A stretch of 64,000 nt of DNA, from positions 1 through 64,000 of the forward strand of contig NZ_JAJUWS010000029.1 in the NCBI RefSeq assembly GCF_021390475.1, read 5' to 3'. Below the pieces are notes generated by a model. That model ran no database searches and was not told the origin of the DNA. It was given only the letters and a program-made list of their open reading frames with translations. Source of the stretch: Streptomyces sp. ST2-7A. Its GTDB lineage: Bacteria > Actinomycetota > Actinomycetes > Streptomycetales > Streptomycetaceae. The position numbers and the translations under genes are program-made. Numbering within the stretch: position 1 is the stretch's first letter; the number at the start of each line of letters is the position of its first letter. Of the stretch, positions 1 to 8,088 are shown one piece after another.

Positions 1-216
1 ATGGACACCGCCGCCCGTTGGTTCGGCCTGTACGGCGACACCTCCGGGACGGTGGGCGGCCCCGCCGACCTCGCCGCCGACACCTCCACCGACCCCGCCG
101 ACCCGGCCGCCCCGGGGAACGGCTCCGCGCGGCCCCGGCGACCTAGCGTGAGGAGATGCGCGTACTGGTCACCGGCGGTGCCGGATTCATCGGTTCCCAT
201 GTCGTCGACGCCCTGA
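1..216 (+). CDS. C-terminal end of an upstream protein (5' truncated by the window)
   Basis: This frame has nearly pure G/C third positions up to about base 130, as expected for coding DNA here, while the other two forward frames do not. The visible part is an Ala/Asp/Gly/Pro-rich, unstructured-looking tail. If the frame is real it ends at the TGA at 214-216 and overlaps the epimerase start by about 60 bases, where codon use weakens. The Met at position 1 is probably internal. No domain is visible, so no function is proposed. Confidence 0.45.
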   Translation: MDTAARWFGLYGDTSGTVGGPADLAADTSTDPADPAAPGNGSARPRRPSVRRCAYWSPAVPDSSVPMSSTP

Positions 217-1199
217 TCACGGCGGGAAGGGTGCCCGTGGTGCTCGACACCGAGCCCCGGGCGCACCATCACCCGGACGTGCCCTGGTACCAGGGTGATG
301 TCCGGGACCCCGGATCGGTGGAGCGGGCCCTGGCCGGGGTGGACGCGGTCTGTCACCAGGCGGCCATGGTCGGTCTGGGCAGCGGCTTCTCCGACGCCGT
401 GGAGTACGTCTCGCGCAACGACCTGGGGACCGCCGTCCTGCTCGCGGCGATGGCGCGGGCCGACATCCGACGCCTGGTGCTGGCCGGGTCCATGGTGGTC
501 TACGGCGAGGGTCGGTACACCTGTCCGGAGCACGGGACCGTGCGGCCGGGCCCCCGCGAACCGGAGGCCCTGGCGGCAGGGCGTTTCGAACCGCGCTGTC
601 CCCGGTGCGGACGGGACCTGGCGCCGGGGCTCGTCGCCGAGGACGCCCCGGTGGACCCGCGCAACGTCTACGCGACGACCAAGCTCTCCCAGGAGCACCT
701 GGCGGCGGCGTGGGCCCGTTCGGAGGGCGGGCGGGCCATCTCGCTGCGCTACCACAACGTGTACGGGGAGCGGATGCCGCGCGACACCCCGTACGCCGGG
801 GTGGCCTCCTTCTTCCGTTCCGCGCTGGACCGCGGCGAGGCGCCCCGGGTCTTCGAGGACGGTGCCCAGCGCCGGGACTTCGTCCACGTCACGGACGTGG
901 CGGCGGCCAATCTCGCCGCGCTGGACGCGCTGGAGAGCCGCCCGGCGGGGACCCTGCGGACCTACAACACCGGCAGCGGCGACCCGCACACGGTGGGGGA
1001 GATGGCCACGGCGCTCGCCGACGCGTTCGGCGGTCCGGCGCCCCGGGTGACGGGGGAGTACCGACTGGGCGACGTCCGGCACATCACCGCCTCCTCGTCC
1101 CGGTTGCGGGAGGAGTTGGGGTGGCGGCCCCGGGTGGGGTTCGCGGAGGGGATGGCCCGGTTCGCGGCCGATCCGTTGCGGGCGATCCCGTCGGTCTGA
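156..1199 (+). CDS. NAD-dependent epimerase/dehydratase with a Cys/His-rich insert
   Basis: Extended short-chain dehydrogenase (347 aa) of the sugar-nucleotide epimerase type. The N-terminus carries the NAD-binding GGAGFIGSH motif, and the catalytic YxxxK is seen as YATTK near residue 172. Such enzymes oxidise and epimerise or dehydrate nucleotide sugars in the cytoplasm. Unusually, residues ~120-155 hold a CP..HG and CPRCG pattern, which could bind a metal as a small zinc ribbon. GAGGAG lies just before the ATG. The glycosyltransferase group 350 bp downstream suggests a role in a surface glycan or glycosylated metabolite. The substrate cannot be told from sequence. Confidence 0.85.
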   Translation: MRVLVTGGAGFIGSHVVDALITAGRVPVVLDTEPRAHHHPDVPWYQGDVRDPGSVERALAGVDAVCHQAAMVGLGSGFSDAVEYVSRNDLGTAVLLAAMARADIRRLVLAGSMVVYGEGRYTCPEHGTVRPGPREPEALAAGRFEPRCPRCGRDLAPGLVAEDAPVDPRNVYATTKLSQEHLAAAWARSEGGRAISLRYHNVYGERMPRDTPYAGVASFFRSALDRGEAPRVFEDGAQRRDFVHVTDVAAANLAALDALESRPAGTLRTYNTGSGDPHTVGEMATALADAFGGPAPRVTGEYRLGDVRHITASSSRLREELGWRPRVGFAEGMARFAADPLRAIPSV

Positions 1200-1222
1200 C
1201 GGCACCGGCCGGTCGCCGATCC

Positions 1223-1283
1223 GGGGACACCGGTTGGACGACACCGGGGACACCGGTTCCGGTCGCCCCGGCGGGGACACCGG
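1223..1283 (+). repeat. Three direct copies of GGGGACACCGG
   Basis: GGGGACACCGG occurs at 1223-1233, 1246-1256 and 1273-1283, and a shorter GACACCGG sits at 1240-1247. The first two copies share a further TT. They lie in the non-coding stretch after the epimerase stop, 23 and 27 bases apart, close to two helical turns. They may be a regulator binding array or simply GC-rich intergenic sequence. I see no gene in 1200-1556. Confidence 0.4.
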
Positions 1284-1442
1284 GGTCGGCGGGGCCGGGC
1301 CCGGCGGGGGCGTGCGGCCCCGGAAAGGGGCGAATCGGCATACCCGGGGCCGTTTCCGGTGAGGTGAACGGTACGGCCGGGGCGAGAGCGACCCGACGCG
1401 GCGCGCGGTGATCAGTGGGTCCCACGATTGGCGTTCATGTGA

Positions 1443-1467
1443 AGTTAGCTTTTTGTTATCGCTAACT
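1443..1467. promoter_or_regulatory. AT-rich palindrome upstream of the glycosyltransferase operon
   Basis: A perfect inverted repeat AGTTAGC (1443-1449) and GCTAACT (1461-1467) flanks an 11-nt T-rich spacer. It stands out from the very GC-rich surroundings and lies about 90 bases before the GT2 start. TTGGCG at 1428-1433 could be a -35 box. An operator overlapping the promoter of the 1557-3810 operon is the likeliest reading. The cognate regulator is unknown. Confidence 0.5.
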
Positions 1468-1556
1468 GGTCGCATTCGTCGCCGGGAGATGATCCCGACG
1501 GCGGATCGGCCCCGGCGACGCCCTCACCACCGTCGTCCCACCGGAAAGGGGATCGG

Positions 1557-2258
1557 ATGAGCGAGACCGCTTCCCGGCGGGCCGGGGGCCCACCGGAGGT
1601 CCGTCGGGACATCCACGGGGACCTCGTGCTGCCCTGCCTGAACGAGGCCGATGCCCTGCCCTGGGTGCTGTCCCGCGTCCCTCCCGGCTGGCGCCCCCTG
1701 GTCGTCGACAACGGGTCCACCGACGGGTCCGCGCGTATCGCCGCCGAACTCGGCGCCCGCGTGGTCCGGGAGCCCCGACGCGGCTTCGGAGCCGCCTGCC
1801 ACGCGGGCCTGCTCGCCGCCGAGGCCGACCTGGTCGCCTTCTGCGACTGCGACGCCACCCTCGACCCCCGGGCCCTCACCCGGATGGCCGAGCCGGTGCG
1901 GGCCGGCTCCACCGATCTCGTCCTGGCCCGCCGCCGCCCCACCACCCGGCGCGCCTTCCCCGTCCGCGCCCGGGTCGGCAACCGCGCCCTGTCCGTCATG
2001 CTGCGCCGCCGTACCGGCGTGCGCCTGCGCGACCTCGGCCCCCTGCGGGTCGCCCGCCGGCGGGCCCTGCTCGACCTCGATCTCACCGATCGGCGCAGCG
2101 GCTATCCCCTGGAGATGGTGGTCGCCGCCGCCGACGCCGGATGGCGGATCGTGGAGACCGAGGTCCCCTACCTGCCGCGTACCGGACGTTCCAAGGTCAC
2201 CGGCACCTGGCCGGGAACCCTCCGGGCCGTGCACGACATGCGGAAGGTGCTGCGTTGA
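1557..2258 (+). CDS. Family 2 glycosyltransferase
   Basis: A 233-aa GT-A fold glycosyltransferase. It shows the family-2 opening (LPCLNEAD), the VDNGSTDGS nucleotide-binding segment and an acidic DCD triad within AFCDCDAT that would hold the divalent metal and sugar nucleotide. It lacks transmembrane segments, so it probably acts at the cytoplasmic face. AAGGGG precedes the ATG. The stop overlaps the start of the next gene (TTGA), so the two are probably translationally coupled. With the epimerase, DUF2064 and methyltransferase genes it appears to build or modify a glycoconjugate. The acceptor is unknown. Confidence 0.88.
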   Translation: MSETASRRAGGPPEVRRDIHGDLVLPCLNEADALPWVLSRVPPGWRPLVVDNGSTDGSARIAAELGARVVREPRRGFGAACHAGLLAAEADLVAFCDCDATLDPRALTRMAEPVRAGSTDLVLARRRPTTRRAFPVRARVGNRALSVMLRRRTGVRLRDLGPLRVARRRALLDLDLTDRRSGYPLEMVVAAADAGWRIVETEVPYLPRTGRSKVTGTWPGTLRAVHDMRKVLR

Positions 2259-3055
2259 CACCCGTTTCCCCCGGTCGGGGTCCGACCGCCCCCGCCGCCC
2301 GGCCCCGGACATCGGCCCCGCACCGCCGTCCGGCGCACTTCGCCCGACCCACCGGCGCGGATCGCCCCCTCCCCGGCACCGTCACCCTCCTGGTGATCGC
2401 CAAGGAGCCCGTTCCCGGCCGGGTCAAGACCCGACTCACCCCGCCGTACACCCCCGAGCAGGCGGCCCGACTCGCCGAGGCGTCCCTGGCCGACACCCTC
2501 CGCACCGGCCTGCGGATCCCCGCCCGCCGCCGGGTGCTGGCCCTGGCCGGCCGGCCGGGACCGTGGCTGCCGACCGGCTGGGAGGTGGTGCCCCAGGGCA
2601 CCGGCGGACTGGACGAACGCATAGCCACCGCCCTGACCGGTTGCTCCGGCCCCACCCTGCTGCTGGGCATGGACACCCCCCAGATCACCCCCGAACTCCT
2701 CGCCCCCGCCACCGCCCCCGGGGCCGGCGCCCCCGACGCCGCCTGGTTCGGACCCGCCCGCGACGGTGGCTTCTGGGCCCTGGGTCTGGGCGAACCCGAT
2801 CCCGAGCTGGTCCGCGGGGTGCCGATGTCCACTCCCGACACCGGTGCCGCACAGCGCCGCCGACTGGTGGAGGCCGGCCTGCGGGTGCGCGACCTGCCGG
2901 AACTGGAGGACATGGACACCGTGGCCGAGGCCGACCGCATCGCCGCCCGGGTGGCACCCGACAGCCGCTTCGCCGAGGCGTGGGGTCACACCCTCCCCGG
3001 CGCGCCCGCCGCCGGAGCCCCCCGCGCCGACCCGGGGGAGGTGGGAGGGGGATGA
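2255..3055 (+). CDS. DUF2064 / TIGR04282-type nucleotidyl-glycosyltransferase-like protein
   Basis: A 266-aa protein of the GT-A-like DUF2064 family. Conserved segments are VIAKEPVPGRVKTRL near residue 47, GMDTPQ (a DxP motif after the central strand) and GPARDGGFWALGL, all typical of TIGR04282/CofC-like proteins. The proposed start is the TTG at 2255, which overlaps the upstream TGA. The first ~40 residues are Pro/Ala/Arg-rich and unconserved in appearance, so a later GTG at 2394 cannot be excluded. It is co-transcribed with a GT2 gene and a methyltransferase gene, overlapping the latter by ATGA. The biochemical activity of the family is not settled. Confidence 0.75.
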   Translation: MTPVSPGRGPTAPAARPRTSAPHRRPAHFARPTGADRPLPGTVTLLVIAKEPVPGRVKTRLTPPYTPEQAARLAEASLADTLRTGLRIPARRRVLALAGRPGPWLPTGWEVVPQGTGGLDERIATALTGCSGPTLLLGMDTPQITPELLAPATAPGAGAPDAAWFGPARDGGFWALGLGEPDPELVRGVPMSTPDTGAAQRRRLVEAGLRVRDLPELEDMDTVAEADRIAARVAPDSRFAEAWGHTLPGAPAAGAPRADPGEVGGG

Positions 3056-3810
3056 CCACCGCTCCCCGCCGGGGGGCCCGCCCGGCCCCCGCCGGTACCT
3101 CCCGGCCGCCCCGGGTCGGCGCCTCCCGGGGCGCGCATCCGGTGACCCCGCGTCGTGGCGCGCGCCCCACCGGACGCACCTGGTCCGGCGATCTCTACGC
3201 CGAGGCCCTGCGGGCCGGCTCCGGCCCGCTTTACCTGCGCGGACCCGACGGCGCGCTCCTCCCGTTGGACGTCGAACGCTGGTGCGCCGGTCCCGACGAG
3301 GCCGACCGTTCGGTGCTGCACCGCTGCCGCGGCAGCGTCCTGGACATCGGCTGCGGTCCCGGCCGGATGGTCTGCGAACTCGCCCGCCACGGCCGTCCGG
3401 CGCTGGGCATCGACGTGGCCCGCAGTGCCGTGGAGCGCACCCGGCGCGGCGGCGGCACCGCCCTGCTGGCCTCGGTCTTCGACCCGTTGCCCGCCGAGGG
3501 CCGTTGGAACGGCGCGCTGCTGCTCGACGGGAACATCGGCATCGGCGGTGACCCGGTCCGGCTCCTGAGCCGGGTGCGGGAGGTGGCCGCACCCGGCGCC
3601 CGACTCGTCGTCGAGGCCGCTCCGGACCAGGTCGACGAGCGGGGCCCCGCCCGGCTGGACGACGGACGGGGCGCGGCCGGTCCGGTCTTCCCCTGGGCCC
3701 GGGTGGGGACCGCCGCCCTGCGGGAGAATGCCGGGAGGGCCGGATGGCGACCGGCGGAGGAGTGGTGGGTCGCCGGTCGTCCCTTCGTCCTCCTGCGGGT
3801 GGGGGAGTGA
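3052..3810 (+). CDS. Class I SAM-dependent methyltransferase
   Basis: A 252-aa Rossmann-type methyltransferase. Motif I is VLDIGCGPGRM near residue 100, followed by the acidic strand LGIDVARSAVE that contacts SAM and a motif IV-like LLLDGNIGIGGD. The N-terminal ~45 residues are basic and low-complexity. The ATG overlaps the preceding stop (ATGA), so it is the third gene of the coupled GT2-DUF2064 operon. The substrate is unknown, possibly the product of the two sugar-handling enzymes. The gene ends 33 bases from a convergent membrane-protein gene. Confidence 0.85.
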   Translation: MTTAPRRGARPAPAGTSRPPRVGASRGAHPVTPRRGARPTGRTWSGDLYAEALRAGSGPLYLRGPDGALLPLDVERWCAGPDEADRSVLHRCRGSVLDIGCGPGRMVCELARHGRPALGIDVARSAVERTRRGGGTALLASVFDPLPAEGRWNGALLLDGNIGIGGDPVRLLSRVREVAAPGARLVVEAAPDQVDERGPARLDDGRGAAGPVFPWARVGTAALRENAGRAGWRPAEEWWVAGRPFVLLRVGE

Positions 3811-3843
3811 CCCCGGGGTCACCCCTCGGAGTCGCCCCCGTCG

Positions 3844-5484
3844 TCACCAGCCGGTGAGCAGCAGATGGTTGACCGCCACCGCGGTCGCCGCCTGCGCCGG
3901 CAGCCACCACCGGACCCACCGCCCGGGGAGCAGGGCGGCGGCCGGGATCAGCCACAGCACGAAGGGCAGCCAGATCCGCTCGGTCTCCGCCTTGCTCATC
4001 CCCGACAACGTCGCCGCGAGCACGGCGACGGCTGCCGAGAGCGCCAGCACCACCAGCGGTCCGGCACCCCCCACCGGGCCCGTCCCGTGCCGGGCGGGAG
4101 GGGACGACCGGGCGTCGGAGCCGCCCCCGCCGCCGGCCGGGAGGACCGCCGGCACGACGGGGAAGGAGGCGCGGACGGACGCCGCGAGGGAACCGACGGC
4201 CGCCGCCGGACCCCGACGCCGCCGGGTGGCCGGCTCCGCATCCGCCCGACCGTGCCGCACGACCCCGCGCGTCCACCGCGCCCCCGCCGTCGCCGCCCGG
4301 CGGAGCCCGGCGATCCCCGCCGGCCCCACCGTCACCGCCAGCACCGCCGCGTTCGCCCACACGAAGTAGCCGTACGGCCGCAGCCGCGCCGCCCCCTGGT
4401 GGTAGCGCTCCACCAGCGCCTGGTACCCCTCCCACCACCAGAACCCGCCGGCCAGGAAGGTCAGGGCCACCACCGCCATCCCGGCCACCACCGGGAGGAC
4501 CGGCCGCCACGAGCGGGTCAGGAGCAGCACCGCCAGTGCCGTGGGGGCCATCAGGACCAGGCCGTAGGACAGGAAGAGCATCCAGCCGAACAGCAACCCC
4601 GCCCCGAACGCGGTGAGGCCGGGCCGGCGGGCGGCCCCGGAGGCGGCCAGGGCCAGCAGCGCCACGCCCCAGGCCGCGACCGCCGCGAAATACGCGTCCG
4701 CCGACACCCCCATCCACACGGCCGCCGGCAGCAGCACCGCGAACGGCGCGACCCGGCGGGCCGTCGTCGTCCCGGCCAGCACGCGCACCGTCACCAGCAC
4801 GGCGGGTACCGCCGAGGCGGCCACCAGCAGGATGAACGCCGCCCCCCAGACGCCCCCGCCGGCTCCGATCCGGTCGAGGCCCACGAAGGTCAGCAGCGCT
4901 CCGGGCGGGTGCCCGGCCACGTGCACCGGCCAGTTGTCCGGGGCGTCGAGCGGTACGTGGTGGGCGAAGGTGGTCAGGAACCGCCCGAGGTCGTCCACCC
5001 GGTCCACCGCCGCCAGGTACTCGTGCCGTCCGGTCAGCCGACCGACCACCCCCCGCTCCCAGCCGTCGATCATCGCCAGCGAGAACGTCCAGGCCAGGGA
5101 GGCCGGCCAGCCCGCCCACAGCAGCCCCCGCCAGGGCAGTCGGCGGGCCAGGGCCGGCCCCCATCCCACCACCAGGACGGCGACCAGCAGGGTCGGCGCG
5201 GTTCCCGGGCCGAGGTGCGGCTCCCAGTCGGCGTAGAGCGGGGGCCATCGCAGGCTCAGTCGGCCGTCGTCGTCGATCGCCGTCCCGATCACGGCGGCGG
5301 CGGCGAAGAGCGCGAACGCCGCGACGGCGGCGACCACGTCGTGGCGACCCGCCCGCCCGCCCGGCTCCCCACGGTCCGGCACGGGGGCGGAGCGGTCGGC
5401 GTGGTCGTCGCGGGGCTCATCGGGTTCCCCGGCCCTTCCGGAGCGTTCGGCCGGGGGACACGGGCGGGCGCGCGGTGGGATCAT
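3844..5484 (-). CDS. Polytopic membrane protein, possibly a GT-C type glycosyltransferase
   Basis: A 546-aa integral membrane protein with roughly 10-12 hydrophobic helices and a ~40-residue hydrophilic N-terminus. Between helices 1 and 4 lie the acidic segment YADWEPHLGPG and a conserved-looking AGHPPGALLTF loop, an arrangement seen in GT-C polyprenyl-phosphate-sugar transferases. I cannot identify a specific family. A ~70-residue Ala/Gly/Pro-rich cytoplasmic loop interrupts the C-terminal half. The ATG at 5484 is chosen because upstream residues are Arg-rich and non-conserved. The gene diverges from the DsbA-like gene and converges on the methyltransferase gene. A role in lipid or glycan assembly is an inference. 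Confidence 0.7.
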   Translation of the reverse strand: MIPPRARPCPPAERSGRAGEPDEPRDDHADRSAPVPDRGEPGGRAGRHDVVAAVAAFALFAAAAVIGTAIDDDGRLSLRWPPLYADWEPHLGPGTAPTLLVAVLVVGWGPALARRLPWRGLLWAGWPASLAWTFSLAMIDGWERGVVGRLTGRHEYLAAVDRVDDLGRFLTTFAHHVPLDAPDNWPVHVAGHPPGALLTFVGLDRIGAGGGVWGAAFILLVAASAVPAVLVTVRVLAGTTTARRVAPFAVLLPAAVWMGVSADAYFAAVAAWGVALLALAASGAARRPGLTAFGAGLLFGWMLFLSYGLVLMAPTALAVLLLTRSWRPVLPVVAGMAVVALTFLAGGFWWWEGYQALVERYHQGAARLRPYGYFVWANAAVLAVTVGPAGIAGLRRAATAGARWTRGVVRHGRADAEPATRRRRGPAAAVGSLAASVRASFPVVPAVLPAGGGGGSDARSSPPARHGTGPVGGAGPLVVLALSAAVAVLAATLSGMSKAETERIWLPFVLWLIPAAALLPGRWVRWWLPAQAATAVAVNHLLLTGW

Positions 5485-5593
5485 CGGACTCAGGCTAGGC
5501 GCCCGAACGGGACGAACCGGGTCACGACACCCGCACGGGGGACGGCGGCGGGCGGTCCGTGTCCGCCGGGTCCCCCGCTCGTTGGTCCAGGAC

Positions 5594-6340
5594 ATGAGCG
5601 AGAAGAACCGCGCGGGCGGTCTCAGCGCCCGCGAGCGGCTGGCGGAGGAACGGGCCCGCGATCAGGTGGCGGAGAAGCGCCGACGGACCCTCAAGGTGCT
5701 GGGGATCTCCGTCGCGACCCTGGCCGTGGTGGGCGGCATCGGTTTCGCGGCGGGCAACACCGGACGGGGCTCCGACACCGACGGCCCGCCCCCCGCACCG
5801 ATCGCGCAGGGTCCCGCGGAGGCCCCGGCGACCCTTACCGTCTACGAGGACTTCCGCTGCCCGGCCTGCGCCCGGTTCGAGACGTACTACAAGGACACCA
5901 TCGCCGACCTGCAGGACGAGGGGAAGCTGCGCACCGAGTACCACCTGGTCACCATCATCGACGACGGCCTCGGGGGCGAGGGCTCCGCCCGGGCGGCCAA
6001 CGCCGCGATCTGCGCGGAGGACGCCGACCGCTTCGCCGAGTACCACGACCTGCTCTTCGCCGAGCAGCCGGCCGAGCGCACCGACGAATTCGCCGACCCG
6101 GACACCCTCATCGAGCTGGCCGGCCGGATCGACGGGCTGGACACCGACGAGTTCCGGGACTGCGTGCTGGGGGAAACCCACGCCGATCGAGTGGCCCGCA
6201 CCAACGTCGCGTTCCGGGACTCGGAGTACAGCGCCACCCCCACCGTCCTGCTCAACGGGGAGAGCGTCTACGGCGACCCCTCCGATCCGCTGACCGTCGA
6301 GCGCCTGCGGCAGCGGGTGGAGGAGATCGCCGCGGAATGA
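5594..6340 (+). CDS. Membrane-anchored DsbA-like thioredoxin-fold protein
   Basis: A 248-aa protein with a charged cytoplasmic N-terminus (~35 aa), one transmembrane helix (~40-60) and an extracytoplasmic DsbA-like domain. The active site is CPAC in FRCPACARF near residue 90, and a cis-Pro loop appears as ATPTVLLNG near 217. It probably forms, reduces or isomerises disulfides in exported proteins. The start at 5594 is the only ATG that keeps the usual MSEKNR-type opening. lgt, also an envelope-maturation gene, lies 108 bases downstream and may be co-transcribed. Confidence 0.85.
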   Translation: MSEKNRAGGLSARERLAEERARDQVAEKRRRTLKVLGISVATLAVVGGIGFAAGNTGRGSDTDGPPPAPIAQGPAEAPATLTVYEDFRCPACARFETYYKDTIADLQDEGKLRTEYHLVTIIDDGLGGEGSARAANAAICAEDADRFAEYHDLLFAEQPAERTDEFADPDTLIELAGRIDGLDTDEFRDCVLGETHADRVARTNVAFRDSEYSATPTVLLNGESVYGDPSDPLTVERLRQRVEEIAAE

Positions 6341-6448
6341 CCCGGCCCGCCCGCCCCGCCGGCGGGCTTCGGACCGGCCCGCCCCGGTGGGATCCGGCGG
6401 CCGTCGCGCACCGGGGCGGGTGGCGGACAGGGTAGCCTCGGGCCCACC

Positions 6449-7558
6449 ATGGACATCCTCGCCTCCATTCCCAGCCCCGGCACGAGCGAGATCCAGCTCG
6501 GGCCCTTCCCCTTGCGCGCGTACGCGGTGTGCATCATCCTCGGTGTCTTCGTCGCCGGTTGGCTCGGCGGCCGGCGCTGGGTGGCGCGCGGCGGCAGGCC
6601 CGGAACGGTCGCCGACGTCATGGTGTGGGCCGTGCCGTTCGGTCTGGTCGGCGCCCGGGTTTACCACGTGATCACCGATTACCAGCTCTACTTCGGTGAG
6701 GGACGCGATCCCTGGGACGCCGTCCGCATCTGGGACGGGGGCATCGGCATCTGGGGCGCCATCGCCGGTGGCGCGGTGGGGGCCTGGATCGCCTGCCGGC
6801 GCCGGGGCATCCCGCTACCGGCCTTCGCCGACGCGGTGGCGCCGGGCATCGCCTTCGCCCAGGCCATCGGGCGCTGGGGCAACTGGTTCAACCAGGAGTT
6901 GTACGGGCGGGCCACCGACCTGCCCTGGGGCCTGGAGATCGACAACAACCGCGACACCGGCGTCTTCCACCCCACCTTCCTCTACGAGTCCCTCTGGTGC
7001 GTCGGCCTGGGTCTGCTGGTCATCTGGGCGGACCGGCGCTTCCGGCTCGGCCACGGCCGCGCGTTCGCGCTCTACGTCGCCGGTTACACGGCGGGCCGCT
7101 TCTGGATCGAGTACCTGCGGATCGACGAGGCCCACGAATTCCTGGGCCTGCGGCTGAACAACTGGACCGCGCTGGTCGTCTTCCTGCTGGCGGTCCTCTA
7201 CCTGGTGCTCTCCGCACGCCTGCGGCCCGGCCGCGAGGAGGTCGTGGAGCCGGATCACGACGGCACCATCGAGAAGGACGCCATCGACAGGAACGGCACG
7301 GACAGGAACGCCACCGAGAAGGGCGCCGCGAAGCTCGGGGGCGAGGCCCCGACGACCGGCGCCGCCGAACCGGCCGAGTCCGTCGGCGCGGCGGGGGAGA
7401 AGGGCACCGCCGCGAAGCGGGCCGGGACGGTCACCGGCGCGGCGGCCGCCACCGACGGTGTCGGTGCCCCGGTCGCGGGCGAGGGGACCGGGGGCGCCGG
7501 CTCCGCCGACGGCCCGGCCGACCTCGGCCCACCCCGGGCACGCGGCGAGCGCGACTGA
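6449..7558 (+). CDS. lgt: Prolipoprotein diacylglyceryl transferase
   Basis: Lgt transfers diacylglycerol from phosphatidylglycerol to the lipobox cysteine of prolipoproteins at the cytoplasmic membrane. The 369-aa protein has about seven membrane helices in residues 20-260 and the family signature GRWGNWFNQELYG near 150. The phosphatidylglycerol-binding arginine region HGR..ALYVAGYTAGRFWIEYLR is present near 200-225. The last ~100 residues form a hydrophilic Ala/Gly/Thr/Glu-rich tail beyond the usual ~270-aa length. TAGCCT at 6433-6438, ten bases before the ATG, could be a -10 box. Lipoproteins in this window (14295, 28804) are expected clients. Confidence 0.95.
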   Translation: MDILASIPSPGTSEIQLGPFPLRAYAVCIILGVFVAGWLGGRRWVARGGRPGTVADVMVWAVPFGLVGARVYHVITDYQLYFGEGRDPWDAVRIWDGGIGIWGAIAGGAVGAWIACRRRGIPLPAFADAVAPGIAFAQAIGRWGNWFNQELYGRATDLPWGLEIDNNRDTGVFHPTFLYESLWCVGLGLLVIWADRRFRLGHGRAFALYVAGYTAGRFWIEYLRIDEAHEFLGLRLNNWTALVVFLLAVLYLVLSARLRPGREEVVEPDHDGTIEKDAIDRNGTDRNATEKGAAKLGGEAPTTGAAEPAESVGAAGEKGTAAKRAGTVTGAAAATDGVGAPVAGEGTGGAGSADGPADLGPPRARGERD

Positions 7559-7587
7559 CCCCGCGACTCCGCGTCTCCTCCGCTTCC

Positions 7588-7621
7588 CGATCCCCCGCCC
7601 GTGCGACGAGGCGGGGGATCG
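7588..7621 (+). terminator. Terminator after lgt
   Basis: A perfect 12-bp stem (CGATCCCCCGCC at 7588-7599 with its complement at 7610-7621) has a 10-nt loop and starts 29 bases after the lgt stop. A clear U-tract is missing, as is common in this GC range. Confidence 0.7.
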
Positions 7622-7824
7622 GCGCGTTCCGCGCCCCTCGCCCTCACCCGAACGGCCCCGACTGTCCGGGAACGGTCCGGGGAACGACTCCCGGGGAGGT
7701 GTCACCGGGAACGCCCCGGAGCCGTCCGCCGTCGGGCCCCGATCCCTCCGGGCGGGAATACCCGTCCTCCCGCACCCGTTACACGGGCTCCGGGACGCAT
7801 CGGGAAACAACACCCGTGATCTTT

Positions 7825-7840
7825 GTTACCCGGCGGTTTC
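7825..7840 (-). promoter_or_regulatory. GlnR-like box in the gltB upstream region
   Basis: Read on the minus strand this is GAAAC-N6-GTAAC, matching part of the actinobacterial GlnR consensus gTnAc-N6-GaAAc repeated at 11-bp spacing. It lies about 250 bases before gltB. The assignment is inferred from motif and context only. Confidence 0.45.
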
Positions 7841-8004
7841 GGGTACGTCTCCACAGGGCATATGCTTCGGGATTCACGGGCGCCGTCGCCCGGACCGCAC
7901 CGGCCGAGCCGGGCGGTTCCTCCCCTCTTTCGAGGGCTCGGCGAGCCGTCGTGCCGTCCGCATCCCGGGCACGTCCATCCACTTTCCGGGACGGGCCCCA
8001 TCCT

Positions 8005-8020
8005 GTAACCTGCACGAAAA
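8005..8020 (+). promoter_or_regulatory. Second GlnR-like box close to gltB
   Basis: GTAAC-N6-GAAAA matches the gTnAc-N6-GaAAc module with one mismatch, 69 bases before the gltB ATG. With the site at 7825 it suggests nitrogen control of glutamate synthase. The remaining upstream bases (7622-8088) show no gene. Confidence 0.45.
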
Positions 8021-8088
8021 ATTCGCGCCAGGGCCAACGTCGTCCCCGGTCACAGCACAGATCCGCACCGACGACGACGGAGGAGCCG

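Noticed and set aside
2168..5248. A minus-strand open frame of about 1000 codons across the glycosyltransferase-methyltransferase operon
   Set aside because: It is antisense to four recognisable genes, shows Gly/Pro/Arg-rich nonsense translation and no domain. Long shadow frames are expected at this GC content.
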